A stretch of DNA of 64,000 nt from Streptomyces djakartensis (GTDB lineage Bacteria; Actinomycetota; Actinomycetes; Streptomycetales; Streptomycetaceae), in NCBI RefSeq assembly GCF_014651075.1, contig NZ_BMWE01000016.1, positions 62,001-126,000 on the forward strand, read 5' to 3'. Both the position numbers and the translations under genes were made by a program. Below are positions 35,202 to 42,858 of this stretch, piece by piece; position 1 is the first letter of the stretch; each line of letters opens with the position of its first letter. The notes below the pieces were generated by a model, which saw only the letters and a program-made list of their open reading frames with translations, searched no databases and was not told where the DNA came from.

Positions 35202-36305
35202 GTGAGCACCACCCAGCCCCTCACCGGGCGGACGACCGACCGCCCGGCCGGAGAGAACCTCCTCGAAGTGCGCGGTCTGCACAAGCACTTCCCCCTGCGG
35301 CAGGGCATCATCTTCCAGCGGCGGGTCGGGGCCGTACGCGCCGTCGACGGCATCGACTTCTCGGTCGGACCGGGGGAGTCGCTGGGGCTCGTCGGTGAGT
35401 CCGGCTGCGGCAAGTCGACCACGGGCCGTCTGATCACCCGGCTGCTCGAACCCACCGGCGGATCAGTCGTCTTCGACGGCGAGGACATCACCCACCAGCC
35501 CGCCGCGCGGATGGCGCGGGCCCGCCGCAACCTGCAGATGATCTTCCAGGACCCGTACTCCTCGCTGAACCCCCGGCACACCGTCGGCACCATCATCGAA
35601 ACGCCCATGCGGCTGGGCGGCGTCAACCCGCCGCAGGGCCACAAGAAGCGGGCCCAGGAACTGCTGGAGACGGTCGGCCTCAACCCCGAGCACTACAACC
35701 GCTACCCCGACGAGTTCTCCGGCGGCCAGCGCCAGCGCATCGGCGTCGCCCGCGCCCTCGCCCTGCGGCCGAAGCTGATCGTGGCCGACGAGCCCGTCTC
35801 CGCGCTGGACGTGTCCATCCAGGCCCAGGTGGTCAACCTGCTCCAGGACCTCCAGCGGGAGTTCGGGATCGCCTTCGTCTTTATCGCCCACGACCTCGCC
35901 GTCGTACGGCACTTCTCCGAACGGGTCGCCGTGATGTACCTCGGCAAGATCGTCGAGGTCGCCGACCGGGAGTCCCTCTACACCCGTCCCCGGCACCCCT
36001 ACACCCACGCGCTGCTGTCCGCCGTCCCCGAGGCCGACCCCGACGCCATGCGGCGGCGCGAGCGCATCCGGCTGGCCGGGGACGTGCCCTCACCGATCGA
36101 CCCGCCCTCCGGCTGCCGCTTCCGCACCCGCTGCTGGAAGGCCCGGGACAGGTGTGCCGCCGAGGAACCGCCCCTGCTGAGGGCCGACGGCAGCGCGGCA
36201 GGCCATCTGACCGCCTGTCATTTTCCCGAGGAGCCGTCGGTCCGGGCGCGGGCCGAGGACATCGTCCTGGACCCGGCGCTCGCCGGGCCCGAGGGGAAGT
36301 CCTGA
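35202..36305 (+). CDS. Peptide-type ABC transporter ATP-binding protein (DppF/OppF family)
   Basis: A 367-residue ATPase: Walker A 'GESGCGKST', signature 'FSGGQRQR', Walker B 'LIVADEPVSALD', H-loop 'IAHDLAVVRHF', and a Cys-bearing C-terminal 'CRFRTRCWKARDRC'. Start chosen at GTG 35202 with AAAGGA upstream; a GTG at 35172 overlapping the previous stop would add 10 residues. It is the last gene of the importer operon. No clear terminator follows; the gap to the next gene holds short repeats. Confidence 0.93.
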   Translation: MSTTQPLTGRTTDRPAGENLLEVRGLHKHFPLRQGIIFQRRVGAVRAVDGIDFSVGPGESLGLVGESGCGKSTTGRLITRLLEPTGGSVVFDGEDITHQPAARMARARRNLQMIFQDPYSSLNPRHTVGTIIETPMRLGGVNPPQGHKKRAQELLETVGLNPEHYNRYPDEFSGGQRQRIGVARALALRPKLIVADEPVSALDVSIQAQVVNLLQDLQREFGIAFVFIAHDLAVVRHFSERVAVMYLGKIVEVADRESLYTRPRHPYTHALLSAVPEADPDAMRRRERIRLAGDVPSPIDPPSGCRFRTRCWKARDRCAAEEPPLLRADGSAAGHLTACHFPEEPSVRARAEDIVLDPALAGPEGKS

Positions 36306-36429
36306 CGCGGCCGGAATGGCGGCGGCTGAAGATCGCGGCACGTCGTCGTGGCAGCCGGAGCATGGTGCACCGCCGTGAAGGCGAACGCCATGGCGCCGAC
36401 GGCCTGTGCACGGCCAAGAAATCCTCCTT

Positions 36430-36496
36430 TTCACGTGTGAATGCGGGCATAGAAGACACTCGTGAATAAATCGGACTGAACGTGTGAACGTGTGAA
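36430..36496 (+). promoter_or_regulatory. CGTGTGAA repeats upstream of the stress-protein operon
   Basis: The 8-mer CGTGTGAA occurs at 36434-36441 (inside the dyad TTCAC-GT-GTGAA, 36430-36441) and twice in tandem at 36481-36488 and 36489-36496, just before the ribosome site GAGGAGGAG of the 36520 gene. The spacing from first to tandem pair is about 47 bp. They are candidate regulator sites for this operon; which factor binds is unknown. Confidence 0.5.
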
Positions 36497-36519
36497 CGGG
36501 TGTCGAGGAGGAGTGGCTG

Positions 36520-37182
36520 ATGAGTGACGCAGTGCAGGGCAACGCGGCGCGGTTGCAACAGACCGGCGACACGGCCCGGGAAGAGGCGTCGGCCACCGCC
36601 GGTGAGGCGAGGCAAGCCACAGGACAGCTCGCGGGTACCGCCGCGGATCAGGCCAGGGCGGTTGCGGGTGAGGCGCGGCAGCAGGCCGGCGTCGCGGTCC
36701 GCGACCTGCGAAGCCGCGCGATGAGCGAGGTCGAGGAGCAGAGCAAGCGGGCTGCCGGGACGCTCCGCCAGTGGGCGGACGACCTGTCCGGACTGGCGGA
36801 GAACGCCCAGAGCGACTCACCTGCCCGCAGCCTGGCGGGGCAGGCGGCCGATGGTGGTCACCGGGCGGCCGACTACCTGGAGAAGCAGGGAGTCGAGGGC
36901 GTCCTGGCCGATGTCCAGGATTTCGCCCGCCGCCGCCCCGGAGCCTTCCTGGGAGGTGCGCTCCTGGCCGGGCTGGCCGTAGGACGGCTGGTCAAGGTGG
37001 CGGCCAAGGCCGACCGGTCTTCCGGGAACGGGCATCAGGAGGCCGCGCGGACGCCGGAGCAGGTGCCGCCCGGCACCGGGCGGGAGTCGCCGCCGACGGT
37101 GGCCCCGGCTCCGCCACAGGCCCCGCCGGCTCCCGGTGTGCCCTCCGGCGGTGCGCCGTCCCGTCCGTATCCGGAGGTGTGA
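36520..37182 (+). CDS. Amphipathic LEA-like protein with a hydrophobic anchor
   Basis: A 220-residue protein. Residues 1-110 are Ala/Gln/Glu/Arg-rich helical repeats ('TAREEASATAGEARQATG', 'ADQARAVAGEARQQAGVAV') like LEA/apolipophorin amphipathic helices. A short hydrophobic stretch 'RPGAFLGGALLAGLAVGRLVKVAAK' follows at about 143-167, then a Pro-rich tail. GGAGG precedes the ATG at 36520. It leads a three-gene operon with a holin-X protein (3-bp gap) and a DUF3618 protein. The likely role is membrane or osmotic/desiccation protection, an inference from composition. Confidence 0.78.
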   Translation: MSDAVQGNAARLQQTGDTAREEASATAGEARQATGQLAGTAADQARAVAGEARQQAGVAVRDLRSRAMSEVEEQSKRAAGTLRQWADDLSGLAENAQSDSPARSLAGQAADGGHRAADYLEKQGVEGVLADVQDFARRRPGAFLGGALLAGLAVGRLVKVAAKADRSSGNGHQEAARTPEQVPPGTGRESPPTVAPAPPQAPPAPGVPSGGAPSRPYPEV

Positions 37183-37185
37183 GCG

Positions 37186-37602
37186 ATGTCCTCGCTCCAG
37201 TCCAGCCCGACCCGGGCGCACGGCCGGGACAGCTCGGTGGGCGAGCTGCTGTCCGACGTCACGACGGACGTCCAGACCCTGTTCCGCCAGGAGGTCGAAC
37301 TGGCCAAGACGGAGGTCAAGGAGGAGGCCACCAAGGCGGGCAAGGCCGCCGGCATGTACGGCGGCGCCGGATTCGCCGGCTACATGGTGCTCCTGTTCCT
37401 GTCACTGGCCGCCGTGCTGGGGCTGGCCAACGTGATGGACGGGGGCTGGGCCGCCCTGATCGTCACCGCCGTGTGGGCCGTGATCGCGGCCGTCCTGTAC
37501 CAGCGGGGCCGCACGCGGATGCGCACCGTGTCACCGAAGCCCGAGCAGACAGTCGAAACCATGAAGGAGAATGCGCAATGGGCACGTCATCCGACCAGAT
37601 GA
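37186..37602 (+). CDS. Holin-X family (actinobacterial holin superfamily III) membrane protein
   Basis: A 138-residue protein: an N-terminal charged helix 'VGELLSDVTTDVQTLFRQEVELAKTEVKEEATKAGKAAGM', then two membrane helices ('GYMVLLFLSLAAVLGLANVM' and 'ALIVTAVWAVIAAVLYQRG'). This is the layout of the holin-X/phage holin family III proteins that occur in actinobacterial chromosomes away from phages. It overlaps the start of the DUF3618 gene by 25 bp. A lytic role is not indicated; membrane stress is more likely given the neighbours. Confidence 0.87.
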   Translation: MSSLQSSPTRAHGRDSSVGELLSDVTTDVQTLFRQEVELAKTEVKEEATKAGKAAGMYGGAGFAGYMVLLFLSLAAVLGLANVMDGGWAALIVTAVWAVIAAVLYQRGRTRMRTVSPKPEQTVETMKENAQWARHPTR

Positions 37603-38258
37603 GGGCCGAGATCGGCGCGACTCGGGAGCGGCTGTCCGCGGACGTGGACCGGCTCGCGGAGCGGGCCAGCCCCCGGCGTGTGGTCCGCCGCCGCACCCGG
37701 AGGATGCGCGGCGCGGTCTCGGGCATGCGTGAGCGGGTCATGGGCTCCGCCGCACAAACCGCCCACGGAGTCAGAGGCGGCGCCCAGTCGGCGGCCGGCT
37801 CGCTGCAGGAAGGGACCCAGCAGGCGGCCGAGACGGCTCGCGACATGGCCGGGCAGGCCGGGGAAGCCGTACGGCAGGCACCGGACCAGGCCATGCGCCA
37901 GACCCAGGGCAGCCCGCTGGGCGCGGGCCTGATCGCCTTCGGCACCGGCATGCTGGTCGCCTCGATGCTGCCCGCCTCAGAGGTGGAGCAGCAGAAGGCC
38001 GCCGACGTGATGCAGGGCAGTGGCGAGGCGCTGGAGCCGGTGAAGCAGGCCGCACTCGACTCCGCTCAGAAACTGAAGGAAGAGGCCAAGGACACCGCGC
38101 AGAGCGCGGCGCGGGAAGTGAAGGACACGGCGGCGGACGCCGCACGTACCACTCAGGACGAGGCCCGCGACCAAGCCACCCGAGTGACCGACCAGGCCCG
38201 TGAATCCGGCAGGCAGGTCACGGACGAGGCGCGGCGGCAACAGAGCGGCCCCACCTGA
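37578..38258 (+). CDS. DUF3618 family protein with LEA-like repeats
   Basis: A 226-residue protein. The N-terminus 'MRAEIGATRERLSADVDRLAERASPRRVVRRR' is the DUF3618 signature. A short hydrophobic segment 'LGAGLIAFGTGMLVASMLP' lies near 115-133. The C-terminal 90 residues are 11-residue-like amphipathic repeats ('AKDTAQSAAREVKDTAADAA', 'RTTQDEARDQATRVTDQARE') like group-3 LEA proteins. GAAGGAGA precedes the ATG at 37578, inside the previous gene. The three genes are clearly one transcript. Confidence 0.86.
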   Translation: MGTSSDQMRAEIGATRERLSADVDRLAERASPRRVVRRRTRRMRGAVSGMRERVMGSAAQTAHGVRGGAQSAAGSLQEGTQQAAETARDMAGQAGEAVRQAPDQAMRQTQGSPLGAGLIAFGTGMLVASMLPASEVEQQKAADVMQGSGEALEPVKQAALDSAQKLKEEAKDTAQSAAREVKDTAADAARTTQDEARDQATRVTDQARESGRQVTDEARRQQSGPT

Positions 38259-38287
38259 GCCGGGGCGGGAGCGTGTCCTGAAATCGT

Positions 38288-38350
38288 CCGGGCCCGGCCC
38301 TGTGCAAGGCCCGGGCCCGGCCGTGTGCAAGGCCCGGGCCCGGCCCTGTG
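38288..38350. repeat. 23-bp tandem repeat rich in GGGCCC (terminator-like)
   Basis: The unit CCGGGCCCGGCC[C/G]TGTGCAAGGC is present at 38288-38310 and 38311-38333, with a partial copy at 38334-38350. Each unit has a GGGCCC self-complementary core. It lies between convergent genes (38258 and 38363), so a terminator is likely. A spacer-repeat CRISPR structure is not present. Confidence 0.7.
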
Positions 38351-38362
38351 GCGCCGGCGGAC

Positions 38363-39724
38363 TCAGCCCGCGCTGACCGCGTAGTTCCGCAGGAACAGCG
38401 CCTCCGCCACCGACAGCCGCTCCAGCTCCTCGGGGGAGACGCTCTCGTTCACCGCGTGGATCTGCGCCTCCGGCTCGCTCAGCCCGATGAGCAGGATCTC
38501 CGCCCGCGGATACAGGGCGGCGAGCGTGTTGCACAGCGGAATGGAGCCGCCCTGGCCGGCGTACTGCATCCGCTGACCCGGGTAGGCGACCGCCATCGCG
38601 TCCGCCATCGCCTGATAGGCGGGGCTGGTGGTGTCGGCGCGGAAGGCCTGGCCCTGCCCGATCTGCTCGACGCTCAGCCGCGCGCCCCACGGCGTGTGCG
38701 CCTCCAGATGAGCCTGGAGCAGCTTGGTCGCCTCGGCCGCGTCCACCCCCGGCGGCACCCGCAGGCTGACCAGCGCACGGGCGCTCGCCTGCACGGAAGG
38801 GGTGGCGCCGATGACGGGCGGGCAGTCGATGCCGAGGACCGTCACGGCCGGCCGAGCCCAGATGCGGTCGGCGACCGTGCCGGAGCCGATCAGCTCCACG
38901 CCGTCCAGCACCTTGGCGTCCTGCCGGAACTGCTCCTCGTCGTAACTCAGCCCCTCCCAGGCCGCGTCCGCGGTCAGTCCGTCGACGGTCGTCGTACCGT
39001 CCTCGGCACGCAGCGAGTCCAGGACGCGGATCAGCGCGGCGAGGGCGTCGGGCGCCGCACCGCCGAACTGGCCCGAGTGCAGATTGCCGGCCAGGGTGTC
39101 GACCCGTACGCGGACCGCGGTCATGCCTCGCAGAGTGGACGTGACCGTCGGCAGGCCGACGCGGAAGTTGCCCGTGTCGCCGATGACGATCGTGTCGGCC
39201 TCCAGCAGCTCCGGGTGCTCCTCGGCGTACCGCTCGAGGCCGCCCGTGCCCTGCTCCTCCGAGCCCTCGGCGATCACCTTCACGGTGACGGGCACGCCGC
39301 CGTTCGCCTTCAGCGCGCGCAGGGCCAGCAGATGCATGACCAGGCCGCCCTTGCAGTCGGCGGCCCCTCGCCCGTACCAGCGCCCGTCCCGTTCGGTCAG
39401 TTCGAACGGCGGGGTCGTCCAGCCGTCCTCGTCCAGCGGCGGCTGCACGTCGTAGTGGGCGTAGAGCAGGACGGTCTTGGCACCCTGCGGGCCGGGCAGA
39501 CAGCCGTAGACGGACTGCGTGCCGTCGGGGGTGTCGAGCAGGGCCACGTCCTTGAAGCCCTCGGCGGCGAGCGCGTCGGCGACCCAGCGTGCGGCGCCCT
39601 CGCTCTCGCTCCTCGGGAACTGGTCGAAGTCCGCCACCGACCGGAAGGCCACCAGTTCGGCGAGCTCCTCCTTCGCCCTGGGCATCAGCGAGGCGACGGT
39701 CTCGGCGACCGGATTCGACGACAT
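38363..39724 (-). CDS. M20 family dipeptidase
   Basis: A 453-residue M20 metallopeptidase. Zinc ligands and catalytic residues are in 'VLLYAHYDVQPP' (H and D), 'WYGRGAADCKGG' (bridging D), 'VIAEGSEEQGTGGL' (catalytic E), 'IGDTGNF' (D) and the C-terminal 'QYAGQGGSIPLCNTL'. It cleaves dipeptides in the cytosol. ATG at 39724 has GAGGAG 7 nt upstream; a GTG two codons earlier is too close to it. It is well placed to process peptides imported by the ABC system upstream, but is on the opposite strand. Confidence 0.93.
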   Translation of the reverse strand: MSSNPVAETVASLMPRAKEELAELVAFRSVADFDQFPRSESEGAARWVADALAAEGFKDVALLDTPDGTQSVYGCLPGPQGAKTVLLYAHYDVQPPLDEDGWTTPPFELTERDGRWYGRGAADCKGGLVMHLLALRALKANGGVPVTVKVIAEGSEEQGTGGLERYAEEHPELLEADTIVIGDTGNFRVGLPTVTSTLRGMTAVRVRVDTLAGNLHSGQFGGAAPDALAALIRVLDSLRAEDGTTTVDGLTADAAWEGLSYDEEQFRQDAKVLDGVELIGSGTVADRIWARPAVTVLGIDCPPVIGATPSVQASARALVSLRVPPGVDAAEATKLLQAHLEAHTPWGARLSVEQIGQGQAFRADTTSPAYQAMADAMAVAYPGQRMQYAGQGGSIPLCNTLAALYPRAEILLIGLSEPEAQIHAVNESVSPEELERLSVAEALFLRNYAVSAG

Positions 39725-39858
39725 GGGCACGCTCCTCGTGGGTGCGACGTTGTAGCGGTGAGTGCTGTAGATCCTCCCACAGTGGCCTGTGACCAGGTCG
39801 GCCGTAGGATGCGGGAGGTAGCAGCGGCAGGCGGCTTGATCGGGAGCAGTAGACCATC

Positions 39859-41115
39859 GTGAGCAGCGAGAACTCTTCAGCGGACGACGCGCGGCAGGTG
39901 TGGGACGTCGTCGTGGTGGGCGCGGGACCGGCGGGCGCTTCGGCCGCGTACGCGGCGGCGGTCGCGGGCAGACGCGTGCTGTTGCTGGAGAAGGCGGAGC
40001 TGCCGCGGTACAAGACGTGCGGCGGCGGCATCATCGGCCCCTCGCGCGACGCGCTGCCGCCCGGCTTCGAACTGCCGCTCAGGGACCGGGTGCACGCGGT
40101 GACGTTCTCTCACAACGGCCGTTTCACGCGGACGCGCCGGTCCAAGCGGATGCTGTTCGGGCTGATCAACCGGCCCGAGTTCGACCAGCAGCTCGTCGAG
40201 CACGCGCAGAAGGCGGGCGCCGAGCTGCGGACGGGCGTCACGGTCCAGCGGGTCGAGCAGCACGGCTCGGCGGTGCCCGACCGGCGCACGGTCGCCGTGG
40301 TCCTCCAGGGCGGCGAGGTCCTGCTCGCGCGGGCCGTGGTGGGAGCCGACGGCAGCGCCAGCCGCATAGGGGCCCATGTCGGGGTCAAGGTCGACCAGGT
40401 CGACCTCGGCCTGGAGGCCGAGATTCCCGTCCCGGACACCGTCGCCGAGGACTGGAAGGGGCGGGTTCTCATCGACTGGGGCCCGATGCCGGGCAGTTAC
40501 GGCTGGGTCTTCCCCAAGGGCGACACCCTGACGGTCGGGGTGATCTCGGCGCGGGGTGAAGGAGCCGCGACGAAGCGGTACTTGGAGGACTTCGTCGCGC
40601 GGCTGGGACTCGCCGGCTTCGAACCGAGCATCTCCTCCGGTCACTTGACCCGGTGCCGTGCCGACGACTCGCCGCTGTCGCGCGGACGGGTGCTGGTGTG
40701 CGGCGACGCGGCGGGGCTGCTGGAGCCGTGGACCCGCGAGGGCATCTCCTTCGCGCTGCGCTCCGGCCGGCTCGCGGGGGAGTGGGCGGTACGGATCGCG
40801 GAGGCGCACGACGCGGTGGACACGCGCCGCCAGGCCCTCAACTACGCGTTCGCGGTCAAGGCCGGTCTCGGGGTGGAGATGAGCGTCGGCAAGCGGCTGC
40901 TGAGCGCGTTCGAGCGCCGTCCCGGCCTGTTCCACATGGCGCTGACGAGCTTCCGTCCGGCATGGCGGGCGTTCAAGGACATCACGCAGGGGGCGACGTC
41001 GCTGGGCGAGATCGTCCGCACGCGTCCGGTGGCCCAGCGGGCCCTGACCGCGCTCGACCGTCGTCCCGCCGTGACGGGCGAGGCGCAGACGGACGAGGTC
41101 AGCGCGTCATCGTGA
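39859..41115 (+). CDS. Geranylgeranyl reductase family flavoprotein
   Basis: A 418-residue FAD oxidoreductase. It has the N-terminal Rossmann loop 'VVGAGPAGASAAYAAAVAGRR', 'KTCGGGIIGPSRDALPPG' (characteristic of geranylgeranyl reductases), 'AVVGADGSASRIG' and 'VCGDAAGLLEPWTREGISFALRSG'. It probably saturates an isoprenoid chain (menaquinone side chain or lipid-linked prenol); specificity is not readable. GTG at 39859 has GGGAG upstream. Its 3' end overlaps a truncated remnant on the other strand. Confidence 0.9.
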   Translation: MSSENSSADDARQVWDVVVVGAGPAGASAAYAAAVAGRRVLLLEKAELPRYKTCGGGIIGPSRDALPPGFELPLRDRVHAVTFSHNGRFTRTRRSKRMLFGLINRPEFDQQLVEHAQKAGAELRTGVTVQRVEQHGSAVPDRRTVAVVLQGGEVLLARAVVGADGSASRIGAHVGVKVDQVDLGLEAEIPVPDTVAEDWKGRVLIDWGPMPGSYGWVFPKGDTLTVGVISARGEGAATKRYLEDFVARLGLAGFEPSISSGHLTRCRADDSPLSRGRVLVCGDAAGLLEPWTREGISFALRSGRLAGEWAVRIAEAHDAVDTRRQALNYAFAVKAGLGVEMSVGKRLLSAFERRPGLFHMALTSFRPAWRAFKDITQGATSLGEIVRTRPVAQRALTALDRRPAVTGEAQTDEVSASS

Positions 41116-41253
41116 CCTCGAAGACCGGGTGGTCGGGGGCGATGCGGCGGAGCTGGTCGTCGGGGGAGTCCGGGCCGACTCCGTTGAAGAAGACCCCGAC
41201 CTCGGGCCTTCCAGCGCCTGAGGTAGGCGCGCAGGATCGGGGTCTTGTCGTCG
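41099..41253 (-). pseudogene. C-terminal remnant of a nitroreductase/DUF385-like gene
   Basis: On the minus strand two frames give 'DDKTPILRAYLRRWK' (about 41253-41207) and, shifted, 'EVGVFFNGVGPDSPDDQLRR' followed by 'IAPDHPVFEVTMTR' and a stop at 41099. Together these resemble the C-terminus of deazaflavin-dependent nitroreductase-like proteins (recollection). The N-terminal part is absent, being replaced by the kinase/LuxR remnant on the other strand. The frame break and missing front make it a decayed fragment. Confidence 0.5.
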
Positions 41254-41565
41254 GTGCTCGACACGCTGCGTGCACACGGTGACGCGCCGCGCGCTCCCGT
41301 GCCGGGGCTGGACCGGCTGCCCGAGCTGGTGGAGCAGGCGGAGAGCGCGGGCCTGACCGTCGACGTCGAGGGCGAGCTGCCGGGCCTCGCGCCCGGCCCG
41401 GACCTCGCCGCCTTCCGGATGAGATCGCCCGCCGCCTGGTCGTCGGTCCGCTCACCGCGAAGATTCACGTCAGCCGCACGATGGTGAAGCCGGGCGCCCG
41501 CGACCGGGCCCATGGTCGTGCTCGCCTACGAGTCGGGGCCGGTGCGGCTGGGCCGGCTGGGCTGA
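41245..41565 (+). pseudogene. Fused remnants of a two-component histidine kinase and LuxR response regulator
   Basis: 'VLDTLRAHGDAPRAPVPGLD' then 'RLPELVEQAESAGLTVDVEG' (about 41251-41415) matches the region before the ATPase domain of NarL-type sensor kinases. At 41418 the frame changes and reads 'DEIARRLVVGPLTAKIHVSR' then 'TMVKPGARDRA', a LuxR-type helix-turn-helix, followed by a second frame break near 41510 and 'VVLAYESGPVRLGRLG' with stop at 41565. A deletion has joined the two genes and further indels followed. It is not functional as read. Confidence 0.65.
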
Positions 41566-41810
41566 CCCCCCGAGCGGAACCGGAGCAGCACACTGACGAC
41601 CCGGGCGGCGAAGAGTAGGGGCGCGAGCACCAGCCCGGCGCGCAGCAGCAGGCTCTCCGCAGTGTCCGGGAGGTCGAAGAGCAGCGCGGGACCGGCCACG
41701 GCCCCGAAGACGAGCGCCGCCGCGAAGGCCGCACTGCACAGCGCGTACCCGATCTCGACGGTGATCGCGTCCCGTTCGGCCTGGGTGCGCCGTCCCCCGT
41801 GACTGGTCAT
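41526..41810 (-). CDS. DUF6332 family small membrane protein
   Basis: A 94-residue protein with two hydrophobic segments, 'EIGYALCSAAFAAALVFGAV' and 'LLLRAGLVLAPLLFAARVVSVLL', preceded by 'GGRRTQAERDAIT', which is the layout I recall for the Streptomyces DUF6332 family. ATG at 41810 is used; no strong ribosome site is seen. It lies 8 bp after the methyltransferase stop on the same strand and its 3' end overlaps the LuxR remnant on the other strand. Function unknown. Confidence 0.7.
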   Translation of the reverse strand: MTSHGGRRTQAERDAITVEIGYALCSAAFAAALVFGAVAGPALLFDLPDTAESLLLRAGLVLAPLLFAARVVSVLLRFRSGGQPSRPSRTGPDS

Positions 41811-41818
41811 TCGCCGAG

Positions 41819-42742
41819 TCAAACAGGAGGGCGCCCGGTGGGCAAGCCTGCGGGTTTGTCGAGGACGTACGCCGTGTAGCGAGTGACGCGCCCGATGGCC
41901 CGGTGAGCCCGGACGACGGCGATGACCTCGTCCCAGTCCCGTGCGTCGAGTGTCCTGAGGCCGGGCCACCGCACGCACAGGGCCTGCCGGCCGGCCCGGG
42001 TGGACGCGGTGGCGGCGAACAGGGCACAAAGCTGGGCCGCCCTGTGGAGTACCGGAGTGGTCCAGTCGGCGATCCGGCGCGTGGTGAAGCCGGCGGCGGA
42101 AGCCATCAGCGGGTACCGCTCGCAGGGTTCGATGTCGTCGAAGCGCCAGGTCCCGCGTACGAGGCCGTTCGGGTCGAGGGTCTCGACCGGCTGATCCGTA
42201 CGGGAGGTGACATCCACGAGGACGAGCCGGCCGCCTGGGCGGAGCAGGCGGAAGCTCTCGTTCAGGAACGACCTGCGGCCCTCATGGCCGAAGTGGAAGG
42301 CGGCCTCCAGGCAGTGCACTCGGTCGAACGAACCATCCGCCAGTGGGATTTCCGCTGCCCGCCGCGGCAGAGCCGTGGCGTCGCCGACGGCGAGACGCAC
42401 GCCGGTCAGGCCGCCGAAGCGGCGACGCGCCTGGTCGATCTGCGCGGGCTGGATGTCCACCCCCAGCGCCCGGCACCCCGCGGCGCCCAGCCGCGCCGTC
42501 GTGTCGCCGCGACCGCATCCGGCGTCCAGGACGAGCTGTCCGGGCCGGGCGTCCAGCAGCGCCAGCGACCGGCGGACCAGACGGCGCTGGAAGGGCACCG
42601 GCCCGGTCAGCGCCGCGAACGGCAGGGTGAGCGGCGTGAAGTAGCCGATGTTGGCCAGACTGTCCCAGCCGAGGTGCCGCAGCACCCGGAAGAGCACACT
42701 GTCGTCGCCGTACGCACGCGCGAGGTCCTGGCTGTCGTCCAT
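41819..42742 (-). CDS. SAM-dependent methyltransferase
   Basis: A 307-residue class I methyltransferase. Motif I is 'LVLDAGCGRGDTTARLG' (about residues 78-94), then 'ALGVDIQPAQIDQARRRF' (motif post-I), 'GSFDRVHCLEAAFHFGH' and 'LRPGGRLVLVDV'. It resembles sterol- or small-molecule C-/O-methyltransferases of the UbiE/COQ5 fold (acceptor unknown). GGAGG lies 7 nt before the ATG at 42742. It is divergent from the livH gene and upstream of the DUF6332 gene. Confidence 0.88.
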   Translation of the reverse strand: MDDSQDLARAYGDDSVLFRVLRHLGWDSLANIGYFTPLTLPFAALTGPVPFQRRLVRRSLALLDARPGQLVLDAGCGRGDTTARLGAAGCRALGVDIQPAQIDQARRRFGGLTGVRLAVGDATALPRRAAEIPLADGSFDRVHCLEAAFHFGHEGRRSFLNESFRLLRPGGRLVLVDVTSRTDQPVETLDPNGLVRGTWRFDDIEPCERYPLMASAAGFTTRRIADWTTPVLHRAAQLCALFAATASTRAGRQALCVRWPGLRTLDARDWDEVIAVVRAHRAIGRVTRYTAYVLDKPAGLPTGRPPV

Positions 42743-42858
42743 CCCGCATCCTCCGCTTCCCGTGGGCACCGATACCGGGTTCGCACTGCCCGTGTCACCG
42801 CCCCGACCTGCGCTTACACTGGGCCCACAAGGGATGTTCGTGACGTACCGGAACCGTC

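Noticed and set aside
37186..37602. Holin-X gene as a sign of a prophage
   Set aside because: No phage structural, integrase or lysin genes are nearby, and this family is common in actinobacterial chromosomes with DUF3618 genes.
38288..38350. CRISPR-like direct repeats
   Set aside because: The copies are contiguous with no spacers and no cas genes are nearby. A tandem repeat or terminator fits better.
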